Notes under the pieces: generated by a model
What the model was told of the DNA's origin: nothing
The model's database searches: none
The model's input: the letters and a program-made list of their open reading frames with translations, nothing else
Source of the DNA: VRUE01 sp963753245
GTDB lineage: Bacteria; Actinomycetota; Thermoleophilia; Solirubrobacterales; 70-9
Assembly (NCBI GenBank): GCA_963753245.1
Contig: CAVWBK010000009.1
Coordinates: 1 to 64,000 of the forward strand
Length of the DNA stretch: 64,000 nt
Direction of reading: 5' to 3'
Program-made: the position numbers and the translations under genes
Part shown: one piece after another, positions 1 to 7,442 of the stretch
How positions within the stretch are numbered: position 1 is the first letter of the stretch
Layout of the letters: each line of letters starts with the position of its first letter

Positions 1-1262
1 TCACCGGCGCTGCCCTCGGTGATCGCTTCGGACGCCGACGCATGTTCACGATTGGCTTAAGCATCTTCACCCTGGCCAGCGCCGGCGCCGCCCTCGCGAC
101 AAGCGCCGATGCCCTGATCGCGGCGCGCGCGATTCAGGGACTTGGCGCCGCGATCCTCCTCCCCCTGACCCTGACTCTGCTCTCCGATGCGGTCCCCCGG
201 CGGCGGCGGGGGATGGCGCTCGGCATCTGGGGCGGCGTCAGTGGCCTCGGCGTTGCCCTCGGCCCGCTGGTCGGCGGCGCCGTCATCAGCGGCATCTCCT
301 GGCACTGGATCTTTTGGATCAACGTGCCGATCGGCCTGCTGCTGCTGCCCCTGGCGGGGACCCGCCTGAGCGAGTCGCGCGGTCCCAATGATCGCCTCGA
401 TTTGGGCGGTCTCCTGCTCGCGGCACCGGGTCTGCTCGGCATCACCTACGGCGCAATTCGCGGTCAGGCCCTCGGCTGGACCAGCCCAGCGATTCTCGCG
501 TCCTTCGCCGTCGGTGCGAGCTTCCTGGTCGGCTTCGCCGCCTGGGAGCGCCACTCACGGGCCCCGATGTTGCCGATGCGATTCTTCCGCTCTCGCGGTT
601 TCGCCGCGACGAATGGGCTTTCATTCGCGATGTATTTCGGCATCTTTGGCTCGATTTTCCTGCTCGCCCAGTTCTTCCAGATCGCCCAGGGCTTCACGCC
701 GCTTGAAGCAGGGCTGCGGACCCTGCCCTGGACCGGGATGCCGATGATCGTCGCCCCGATCGCGGGGATTCTCAGCGACCGGATCGGCTCGCGGCCGCTG
801 ATGGCGCTGGGCTTGGGATTGCAGGCGGTTGCGATGGCGTGGCTTGCCGTGATCATCAGCCCCGACATCGAGTACGCGCGGTTGGTCATACCGTTCATGA
901 TCGCCGGGACCGGCATGGCCCTCGTCTTCGCCCCTTCGGCGAACGCGATCCTCGCCTCGGTCAAACCCGAGGAGGCCGGCCAGGCATCCGGCGCCCTGAA
1001 CGCGATCCGCGAGCTTGGCGGAGTGATGGGCGTCGCGGTTCTGGCCACGGTGTTCAGCGCCCATGGCTCCTATCTCTCGCCGCAGGCGTTCACCGACGGA
1101 CTGCGGGCCGCGATCCCGATCGGCACGCTGGTTCTTACCCTCGGCGCCCTCAGCGCCCTGCTGGTCCCCCGAACTGAGGGCCAAACGGAGAGCGGGAGCG
1201 GCGCAAAGGAAAGTGCCGCGCTCCGGGGTGGCGGCGGGGCCCCGGCCCAACAGGGCGCCTGA
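1..1262 (+). CDS. MFS drug/solute efflux transporter, DHA2-like (5' truncated)
   Basis: Inner-membrane proton-driven efflux pump of the major facilitator superfamily. The reading frame is open from base 3, so the true start lies outside the window. The first visible residues hold MFS motif A (GDRFGRRR), which normally follows TM2. Motif C, the antiporter signature, is visible as GVALGPLVGG. About ten further hydrophobic segments follow, and the protein ends in a polar Gly/Ala-rich tail. Length and layout fit the 14-TM EmrB/QacA (DHA2) group; the substrate cannot be read from sequence. It converges on the zinc-ribbon/helicase operon downstream. Confidence 0.88.
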   Translation, partial: TGAALGDRFGRRRMFTIGLSIFTLASAGAALATSADALIAARAIQGLGAAILLPLTLTLLSDAVPRRRRGMALGIWGGVSGLGVALGPLVGGAVISGISWHWIFWINVPIGLLLLPLAGTRLSESRGPNDRLDLGGLLLAAPGLLGITYGAIRGQALGWTSPAILASFAVGASFLVGFAAWERHSRAPMLPMRFFRSRGFAATNGLSFAMYFGIFGSIFLLAQFFQIAQGFTPLEAGLRTLPWTGMPMIVAPIAGILSDRIGSRPLMALGLGLQAVAMAWLAVIISPDIEYARLVIPFMIAGTGMALVFAPSANAILASVKPEEAGQASGALNAIRELGGVMGVAVLATVFSAHGSYLSPQAFTDGLRAAIPIGTLVLTLGALSALLVPRTEGQTESGSGAKESAALRGGGGAPAQQGA

Positions 1263-1457
1263 GCGCTCCCGGTTGCAGGTATAAGGGCGGGGTGGCGGGG
1301 CCGCGATCGCGGCCCGGCAGCCCGCCCCGCGCGGCCCTGGGCGCGGGAGCCTTGATCTCGGCTCGGGAAGCAGCTCAATTGGCGCACTGGATCCAGGCGC
1401 ACGACTGCGGCTCCAGCAGCGATCCGGAGCCGTGCCTGGGTTCAGTGAAAGGGGCTC

Positions 1458-1479
1458 GCCTGATCCGGGTTGGTCAGGC
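1458..1479. terminator. Short hairpin at the convergent gene ends
   Basis: GCCTGA and TCAGGC form a 6-bp perfect stem around a 10-nt loop. The right arm includes the stop codon of the minus-strand zinc-ribbon gene. There is no clear T-tract, so a terminator role is only suggested by position between converging genes. Confidence 0.3.
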
Positions 1480-1827
1480 TACGCCTTCGCGCTCGCGCAG
1501 GCGCTCGCGGGCGGCGGCCACCGCCGATACCGATGAGCGACAGGCCTTGGCGATCGAGTTGTCGGCGTGATCGGGCACGCGGCTCACCTCGAACTCGATC
1601 AGGCCCGCGCGGCGGAGTTTGGCGCGGGTGTCGCGGTCAGTGTCTTCGGGCGCTGCCTCAAGCGCCGCATCACCGGCGCGCGCGCGTCTGCAACCGAGGC
1701 AGAAATCACCCTCGGCCGTGCTGATCCAGGTATCGGGAAGCGGGGCCCGGCTGCCGTCGATCCGGCTCGCCGAGACGCCACAGCCATCGCAGGTCCACTT
1801 CTTGGCTCCATTGGCGAGGCTGGTCAT
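1474..1827 (-). CDS. Small zinc-ribbon protein with C-terminal helix-turn-helix-like segment
   Basis: A 117-aa cytoplasmic protein of unknown function. Two CxxC pairs (C13/C16 and C43/C46) make a probable zinc ribbon in the first 50 residues, with a conserved-looking Trp between them. The last 30 residues (SIAKACRSSVSAVAAARERL) resemble a short helix-turn-helix. The ATG overlaps the stop of the upstream DEAD-box helicase by 4 bp (ATGA), so the two are almost certainly co-translated. RNA binding next to the helicase is a reasonable guess, not shown. The protein family was not recognised. Confidence 0.75.
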   Translation of the reverse strand: MTSLANGAKKWTCDGCGVSASRIDGSRAPLPDTWISTAEGDFCLGCRRARAGDAALEAAPEDTDRDTRAKLRRAGLIEFEVSRVPDHADNSIAKACRSSVSAVAAARERLREREGVA

Positions 1828-3023
1828 CGTCCGGCTCCGGTCCGGCGGCGGCGTCGTGAACGCGAGGACCCGCCATTTCGAGGCGCTCCGCTGTTTTGCA
1901 GCTGCGCTCGCTTGCCGCCCGCTTGTTCGAACTCCCTGGCGAGGCCGAGGTCACCGGCCATGCGCCGCACCTCATCGGCCTGATCGGCGAGTACGAAACT
2001 GACCCCGGTACCGCGGGCGCCGGCCCGGCCGGTGCGCCCGACTCGGTGCACGTAGGACTCGCGGTCACCCGGCGCGTCGAAGTTGACGACCTGGGTGATC
2101 CCCTCGACGTCGATGCCGCGGGCCGCGACATCGGTTGCGATCAGCGCATCCACCTCGCCGCCCTCAAAGCGGGCCAGCGCCCGTTCGCGTTGAGACTGGC
2201 TCTTGTCGCCGTGCATCGCGGCCGCCATCACCTGGCGCGCGCGCAGGCGCTTGGCGAGGCGATCAGCACCGCGCTTGGTGCGCACGAAGACCAGGGTGCG
2301 CCCGCCCTCGGCGCCGCGCAGCTGCTCGATCAGCTGGTCGAGCTTCGCGCTGGGCGAGTCGAGATGAAAGAAACGGTGCTCGATGTCGGGCTTGTCGTGA
2401 TCGCGAGGCGCGTGGGTGTGGCGGCGCGCATTGCGAGTGTAGGCGGCGGCGATCTTGCCGGTGGCACCGGCCAGTGTCGCGGAGAAGAAGAGCGTCTGGC
2501 GCCGCTTCGGGGTGAGGGCGACGATCCGACTGACGGCCGGCTTGAAGCCCATGTCGAGCATGCGATCGGCCTCGTCGAGGACGAGGACCTCGACCTCCGC
2601 GAGGGAGACGGTGCCGCGCGCGACCAGATCCTCGAGGCGCCCGGGGGTCGCCACCAGGATGTCGGCGCGGCGGGCTTCGGCGCTCTGGGTGCCAAATCCG
2701 ACTCCCCCGTAGACGGCCGCGATGCGCAGGTTGAGGGCGTCGGCCAGCGAGCGCAACTCGTCAACGATCTGACTGGCGAGCTCGCGGGTGGGGGCGAGGA
2801 CCAGGGCGGAGGTGTGCCCGGCGCCGGGCTTCAGGCGTTCGACCAGCGGGATGCCGAAGGCGAGTGTCTTGCCCGAGCCGGTTGGCGATTGGACAAGCAG
2901 GTCATGACCGGCGAGTGCGTCGCGAATGACCATCTGCTGGACCGGGAAGGGTTGGGTGATGTCGCGGCGTGCGAGTGTACGCACGACAGAATTTGAGATG
3001 CCGAGATCGGCAAACGAAGTAAT
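1824..3023 (-). CDS. DEAD-box ATP-dependent RNA helicase
   Basis: ATP-dependent RNA unwinding in the cytoplasm. All core motifs are present in order: Q motif (ITQPFPVQ), Walker A SPTGSGKT, Ia PTRELA, II DEAD, III SAT, V ATDVAARGID and VI HRVGRTGRAG. A basic Arg/Ser-rich tail follows. The start is unusual. The first ATG/GTG/TTG start (GTG at 2984) would leave out the family's usual F-x-x-L-G lead-in. That lead-in (SFADLGIS) is encoded just upstream, in frame, after an ATT at 3023 that sits 8 nt from a good AAGGAG. I therefore place the start at ATT, giving 399 aa. Closest to the RhlE/DeaD-like group; the exact ortholog is uncertain. Confidence 0.93.
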   Translation of the reverse strand: MTSFADLGISNSVVRTLARRDITQPFPVQQMVIRDALAGHDLLVQSPTGSGKTLAFGIPLVERLKPGAGHTSALVLAPTRELASQIVDELRSLADALNLRIAAVYGGVGFGTQSAEARRADILVATPGRLEDLVARGTVSLAEVEVLVLDEADRMLDMGFKPAVSRIVALTPKRRQTLFFSATLAGATGKIAAAYTRNARRHTHAPRDHDKPDIEHRFFHLDSPSAKLDQLIEQLRGAEGGRTLVFVRTKRGADRLAKRLRARQVMAAAMHGDKSQSQRERALARFEGGEVDALIATDVAARGIDVEGITQVVNFDAPGDRESYVHRVGRTGRAGARGTGVSFVLADQADEVRRMAGDLGLAREFEQAGGKRAQLQNSGAPRNGGSSRSRRRRRTGAGR

Positions 3024-3373
3024 GGTGTGGGCTCCTTTTTGAGCAATAGGGGAGATCCAGCAGCCCCTAAAGCACCAAATGGCACACGGAGGGAAAACGG
3101 AACCTCTCGAGTGGCGTTCGCCGACTCGACGTACTTCACCGTAGCAGGCGACCTCCCGCCGACCGGCAAGTTCCCTGCAAATCGGGCCCGGTTTGAGAGC
3201 TTGACCGGGGGAGAACTGTCCTCCTCACTTGACCCTCGCTCGCCGGCACCGCGCGGAGCCCGGTCAGTGCGCTGCGCAGGGCTGTGCTCTGAACGCCTGG
3301 CGCGACCGGGTGTCCCAGACCGGGCCAGACCTGTCTCTTTACAGCGTCCCCTCACCGATCTACGGTGGCCGAT
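3024..3373. other. Intergenic region between divergent helicase and secreted propeller genes
   Basis: About 350 bp between divergently transcribed genes. It should hold both promoters and the helicase Shine-Dalgarno sequence (AAGGAG complement at 3032-3037). I could not pick out convincing -35/-10 boxes, and the open frames here look like chance. Confidence 0.4.
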
Positions 3374-4369
3374 ATGAAACGAACTTCGCTCAGCTCCCGT
3401 CTCGCCAGGCTGACCGCATTGCTGGCCCTCGCCGCGGCGCTGGCCGCCTGCCTTGCCGCCTCCGCCCAGGCGACCTTCCCGGGCAAACCCGGCCCGCTCG
3501 TCTATCCGCGCTTTGACGTTGAGGAATCGGGCACCAGCGGCGGCCTCTTTTCGCACGGCCCGCGGGAGAGTCAGAAACCCCACCAGCTGACCAAAGCAGC
3601 CGGGGACCGGACGCCCTCCTTCTCAGCGGACGGGCGACTGATCGCCTTCGCCGGTGATCACGAAGGGCTCGCCGAAAGCGGATCGCACATCTACGTGATG
3701 AATGCCGACGGCAGCGTTCTGCGCCAGCTGACGAGCGGCACGGCCAGTGACTCAGATCCCTCGTTTTCTCCGGACGCCAGCCAGATCGCCTTCGACCGAA
3801 CCGCGGGCTCAGGGCCGGCGCAGATCTACACCATCAATCTCGACGGCAGCGGGTTGCGGGCGCTGACCGAAGGCCCGGGCAGCAACTCAGACCCGGTCTT
3901 CACCCCCGATGGGCACCACATCGTCTTCGTCACTAACCGCGTCGCCGACGCCCCCAGCGATCACAGCGACATCTTCGTGATGGGCGCCGATGGCTCCGGC
4001 CAGCGAGTCCTGATCGATGGCGTTCACGACGAGTCCGAACCAGACGTATCGCCCAACGGCCACGCGATCGTCTTCGTCAGTAACCGTGACCACGGGCCGA
4101 ACATCTTCATCGCCCGCGCCAACGGCACCCACGTGCGCGAGGTCACCCACAGCCACCACGACTGCTTCAGCAGCGCCTGCTACCTGGCCCCGACCTTCTC
4201 CCCCGATGGCAAGCACATCGCCTTCCTGCGCGAGGGTCGCGATGCAACCGCGCTTGAAGTCGCCCGTCCCAATGGCTCGGGTGCCAAGGAGTTCGATGAG
4301 GGCGGCACCGAAGAAGAAGGCTATGGCCCTGAGCTCGGCGCCCCGACCTGGGGGCCGGTGCCCAGATGA
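3374..4369 (+). CDS. Secreted TolB-like (PD40/WD40-like) beta-propeller protein
   Basis: A 331-aa exported protein. A signal peptide occupies roughly residues 1-34, with a basic start (MKRTSLSSR), an Ala/Leu-rich core and a cut near ASAQA. The rest is at least five PD40 blades of the form FSPDGxxIAF (for example FSADGRLIAF, FSPDASQIAF, FTPDGHHIVF). Such blades form a propeller like the C-terminal domain of TolB, but no TolB N-terminal domain is present. ATG 3374 is preferred over GTG 3365 because it gives a compact signal peptide. Its stop overlaps the ATG of the next propeller gene. The ligand is unknown. Confidence 0.85.
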   Translation: MKRTSLSSRLARLTALLALAAALAACLAASAQATFPGKPGPLVYPRFDVEESGTSGGLFSHGPRESQKPHQLTKAAGDRTPSFSADGRLIAFAGDHEGLAESGSHIYVMNADGSVLRQLTSGTASDSDPSFSPDASQIAFDRTAGSGPAQIYTINLDGSGLRALTEGPGSNSDPVFTPDGHHIVFVTNRVADAPSDHSDIFVMGADGSGQRVLIDGVHDESEPDVSPNGHAIVFVSNRDHGPNIFIARANGTHVREVTHSHHDCFSSACYLAPTFSPDGKHIAFLREGRDATALEVARPNGSGAKEFDEGGTEEEGYGPELGAPTWGPVPR

Positions 4370-5700
4370 CCCGCCTGCGTGGCGCCATGCTGGCCGCGCT
4401 GCTCGCCGGCTGCCTCTCGCTGGCCGCGGCGCAGGGCGCCCAGGCCGCGGGCCAACTGGTGCTCGTCTCCAGTCCGGAAGTGAGCGACCTCGATGGGGTC
4501 GGCGCCCAGGGACTGATTCCCTCGGTCTCAGCCGGCGGGCGCTATGTCGGCCTGATCGCCGATGACTCAGCCGACGGCACCTTTGTCCTCTTGCGCGACC
4601 TGCAGCGCCCGGGGACGATCGCGGTGACCAAACCGAGCGCCGAATCAGAAGAAGGCGGCTTTGACGCCGATAGCCCCGGGCTCTCCAGCGACGGGCGCTA
4701 CTTGGTCTTCGGCTCTGAGGACCCGGGGCTCAGCAGCGAAGATGTCAACTTCAGCCGGGGCCCACTCGGTGAACCCACCGGCAACCCGGTTCGCGACGTT
4801 TTTGTCTATGACCGGGTGAAGAAGTCGATCATCCTGGCTTCGCGACGCAGCGGCGCCACCGGTGCCGCTGCCAACGAGAACTCAAACCTGCCGGCGATCT
4901 CCGGCGACGGGCGCTACGTCGCTTTTGGCACCGAATCGAACAACCTCACCCCGGGAAAACACTTCGAAGGCGGCGTCTACGTACGCGACCTGAAGAAGGA
5001 GAACACCACCCTCGCCTCGCGCCAAAGCGGAGCCAAGGGCGAGCCGATTCGGGGCTTTGAACCCTCCCTCTCTGAGCACGGCGACCAGGTCGCCTTCTCC
5101 TGGTCCTTCGGGCACGGCTATCACGATCGCAACAACGAGATCTCGGTCCGCGACCAAAAGAGCCAGCGGACCGTGTTGATCTCACGCGCCAGTGGCGCCA
5201 GTGGCGCGATTGCCAACGCCGATTGCGAGGAACCGGCGATCGCCGCCGACGGTCGCCACGTGGCCTTCGCCTCGCAGGCGACGAACCTGGTCGGTGGCGA
5301 CGATCACCAGGTCGAAGACGTCTTCGTCCGTGACCTGAAGACCGATCGCACGACCTTGGTCTCGCGCGCCAGCGGCCGCCATGGTCAGCCCGGCGCAGGC
5401 GACTCCTCGCGCCCAGCGATCTCCGCCAACGGCCGCTACATCGCCTTTCAGTCCTACGCCAACAACCTCGGCCCCCACGACAATCCCGCGGTCCCCGATG
5501 TCTTCGTCAGGGACATGAAGACCGGGCGCGTCTACCTCGCCTCGGCCGGCCTCGACGGCGCCCCCGCAAACGGTCCCTCCGCCGATCCGGGAATATCGCC
5601 CGACGGGCACTTTGTTGTCTTTGACTCCAAGGCGACGAATCTGAGCCCCGAGGACACCAATCGGCATATGAGCGTGTTCAGGTACCAGGTCCAACCTTGA
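4366..5700 (+). CDS. Secreted seven-bladed PD40-type beta-propeller protein
   Basis: A 444-aa exported protein with a signal peptide (residues 1-27, cut near AQGAQA). Seven repeats of the type SxDGRYVAFGSE are spaced about 55-60 residues apart (SAGGRYVGL, SSDGRYLVF, SGDGRYVAF, SEHGDQVAF, AADGRHVAF, SANGRYIAF, SPDGHFVVF), so a seven-bladed propeller is likely. Each blade also carries a VFVRDLKT-like strand. The ATGA overlap with the preceding propeller gene means the two are translated together and may work as a pair outside the membrane. Function is unknown. Confidence 0.85.
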   Translation: MTRLRGAMLAALLAGCLSLAAAQGAQAAGQLVLVSSPEVSDLDGVGAQGLIPSVSAGGRYVGLIADDSADGTFVLLRDLQRPGTIAVTKPSAESEEGGFDADSPGLSSDGRYLVFGSEDPGLSSEDVNFSRGPLGEPTGNPVRDVFVYDRVKKSIILASRRSGATGAAANENSNLPAISGDGRYVAFGTESNNLTPGKHFEGGVYVRDLKKENTTLASRQSGAKGEPIRGFEPSLSEHGDQVAFSWSFGHGYHDRNNEISVRDQKSQRTVLISRASGASGAIANADCEEPAIAADGRHVAFASQATNLVGGDDHQVEDVFVRDLKTDRTTLVSRASGRHGQPGAGDSSRPAISANGRYIAFQSYANNLGPHDNPAVPDVFVRDMKTGRVYLASAGLDGAPANGPSADPGISPDGHFVVFDSKATNLSPEDTNRHMSVFRYQVQP

Positions 5701-5756
5701 GTGAGGGGGATCGTGAGGATCGATACGCTGGGGATAACCGGAGGAGAGGGGTAACC

Positions 5757-6524
5757 GTGAAACGCATGAAGCTGATCGTGATCGCCGTCCTGGCGCTGGG
5801 GGTGCTCGCCATCGCCGGTGCCGCCGAAGCGAAAGTGATCCGAGTCGGCGACATCATCCTCACCGCCGAAGGCGGCTTCTCGCCGACCAAGCTGCCCAAG
5901 CACGAAAATGCGCCGATCTCGCTGCACGGAGGGGGCAAGGTCTCAACTGTCTCCGGCGCCTACCCGCCGATTCTCGAAAACATCAACATCGAATTCGACC
6001 GCCACGGCTCGGTGGAAACGACCGGGCTGCCGGTCTGCAGGCAATCGAAATTGGAAGCGCGCACCGTGCCCGAGGCTCGCAAGGCATGCCCGGGGGCGAT
6101 CGTGGGCGAGGGCTTTGGCCACGCGATCGTCGCCTTCCCCGAAAGCAGACCGATCAATGTCAACTCGCCGATCACGCTCTTCAACGGTCCTCCCAAACAC
6201 GGCGACCCGACCGTCCTGGCCCACGCCTACACCACCTATCCGGTGCCGGTCGCGCTGATCGTCCCGGTCGTGATCGAAAAAATCCACAAGGGCGTCTATG
6301 GCTACCGGACCAAAGCGCGGCTGCCGAAGATCGCCGGCGGCGCCGGGATCCCGATTTCCGGTCATCTGACGATCAACCGGAAATGGACCTACAAGGGCCA
6401 GAAGCACTCCTTCGTCAACGCCCGCTGTGAAACCGGCCACCTGCAGGCACGGGTGGAAGGCACGTTCAAGGACGGCACCTTCCTCAGCGGCGTCTTCATC
6501 AAGCCCTGCCAGGTGCGCAAGTAG
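5757..6524 (+). CDS. Secreted protein of unknown function
   Basis: A 255-aa exported protein. The GTG at 5757 follows a strong GGAGGAGAGGGG purine run by about 5 nt and yields a clean signal peptide (MKRMKLIVIAVLALGVLAIA, cut near AEA). An upstream in-frame start at 5697 would add a charged leader and is rejected. Four Cys residues in the mature part could form disulfides. The sequence is rich in short beta-strands, and no catalytic motif was recognised. It follows the two propeller genes and may share their transcript. Confidence 0.75.
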   Translation: MKRMKLIVIAVLALGVLAIAGAAEAKVIRVGDIILTAEGGFSPTKLPKHENAPISLHGGGKVSTVSGAYPPILENINIEFDRHGSVETTGLPVCRQSKLEARTVPEARKACPGAIVGEGFGHAIVAFPESRPINVNSPITLFNGPPKHGDPTVLAHAYTTYPVPVALIVPVVIEKIHKGVYGYRTKARLPKIAGGAGIPISGHLTINRKWTYKGQKHSFVNARCETGHLQARVEGTFKDGTFLSGVFIKPCQVRK

Positions 6525-6531
6525 GTTCTTC

Positions 6532-6554
6532 GGCCCGCGCCTCAGGCGCGGGCC
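6532..6554. terminator. Bidirectional hairpin between convergent genes
   Basis: GGCCCGCGCC, a 3-nt loop, then GGCGCGGGCC: a perfect 10-bp stem. The loop is the TGA stop of the minus-strand MpaB gene. It sits 8 bp after the stop of the plus-strand secreted protein, so it can end both transcripts. No T-tract follows, as is common in very GC-rich genomes. Confidence 0.6.
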
Positions 6555-7429
6555 CCCAGCTCGGGGGTAACGGTGCCGCCGCGCTGGCGCTCGCCGCGGC
6601 TGACGGCGTCGAAGAAGGCATCGTTGCGTCCGCGCCTGAGCGCGTGGGGAAAGAGGCGGCGGGCGCGGCGGTGGGCGGCCGCGAGCGAGCGGAAGGAGCG
6701 CTCGTGGGCGGTGCTCCAGGGGATCGCGAAGAGCTCGCGCACCCGCGGCGACAGGGTGCCTTTGATGACGTGGTTCTGGGCGGCGAGGTTGGCCCGGGCG
6801 AGCGCCGGGACCGGCTGTTCAAAGGCGACCAGGGGCGCCATCTCGAGTGCATGGGGGGTCGCCTGCAGCTCAGCTGAGCCGAGTTTGTGGGCCCACCAGG
6901 ATTCGAACTCGCGGTGACTGGCGGGGAGCTCGCTGGCCGGCAGCCCGAAGAGCTCGCCAAAGCGCACGTAGTCTCGCCACAGGTCCTCCCGCTCCTCCTC
7001 ACTCAGCGGCCGCACCATGGTTTCGTACATCGCCCGGCCCGAGTCGGCGATCACCGCCAGAGTCCAGCGCATCAGCTTGGGGTCAAAGGCCGAGTAGGGG
7101 GTGCCGGATGGATGCGCCCCGGCCGCCTCGGGCAGCTCGCCGCTGACCCGCGCGTGCGCCCGGCCCACGCCGGCGAGGGCGCGGTCGGCCTCCTCGCGGG
7201 TGCCGAGCAGAACCGTCTCCTGGATCTTCGCGGTGCGCGCGAGGCGGCGGAAGGGGCGCTCGGCGGAGCGCGTGTTGAGCATCGTCGCGGTGTAGGTGAG
7301 CGGTTCCAGGGCACCGATCAAAAGCGCGCGCTGTCCATAGAGCAGGCCGACGGCGCGCTCGCCGTGGACCATGCGCGCGATCGAGCGCCCCGGCGCAAAA
7401 TAGTGCTCCTGCTCGGCGATGGCGCTCAC
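6542..7429 (-). CDS. MpaB-family (DUF2236) oxygenase-like protein
   Basis: A 295-aa protein of the DUF2236/latex-clearing-protein relatives, some of which are heme oxygenases. Family features are visible in the N-terminal SIARMVHGERAVGLL and ALLIGALEP region and in helices containing W and H residues near the middle (REFESWWAHKL). The actual substrate is unknown. I chose GTG 7429 because it begins just after the stop of the upstream FtsH gene; the longer frame would overlap FtsH by more than 70 bp. The Shine-Dalgarno is weak, so translational coupling to FtsH is likely. Confidence 0.8.
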   Translation of the reverse strand: MSAIAEQEHYFAPGRSIARMVHGERAVGLLYGQRALLIGALEPLTYTATMLNTRSAERPFRRLARTAKIQETVLLGTREEADRALAGVGRAHARVSGELPEAAGAHPSGTPYSAFDPKLMRWTLAVIADSGRAMYETMVRPLSEEEREDLWRDYVRFGELFGLPASELPASHREFESWWAHKLGSAELQATPHALEMAPLVAFEQPVPALARANLAAQNHVIKGTLSPRVRELFAIPWSTAHERSFRSLAAAHRRARRLFPHALRRGRNDAFFDAVSRGERQRGGTVTPELGARA

Positions 7430-7442
7430 GCTGAGCGCAAGA

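Noticed and set aside
57..554. Long minus-strand open frames opposite the MFS gene
   Set aside because: High-GC shadow frames with Arg/Gln/Ala-rich, low-complexity text and no homologous motifs; the plus-strand MFS motifs are decisive.
1343..1460. tRNA-like segment with AGCTCAATTGG D-arm text, a 4-bp hairpin with 7-nt loop and a GGTTC near its end
   Set aside because: The anticodon loop lacks the U33 position, the T-stem does not pair, and the overall span is too long; no cloverleaf can be drawn. A CGGCTC/GAGCCG outer stem exists but matches no RNA family I know.
1896..2996. 366-residue plus-strand open frame opposite the helicase
   Set aside because: Antisense shadow rich in His/Asp/Gly; the minus strand has all DEAD-box motifs.
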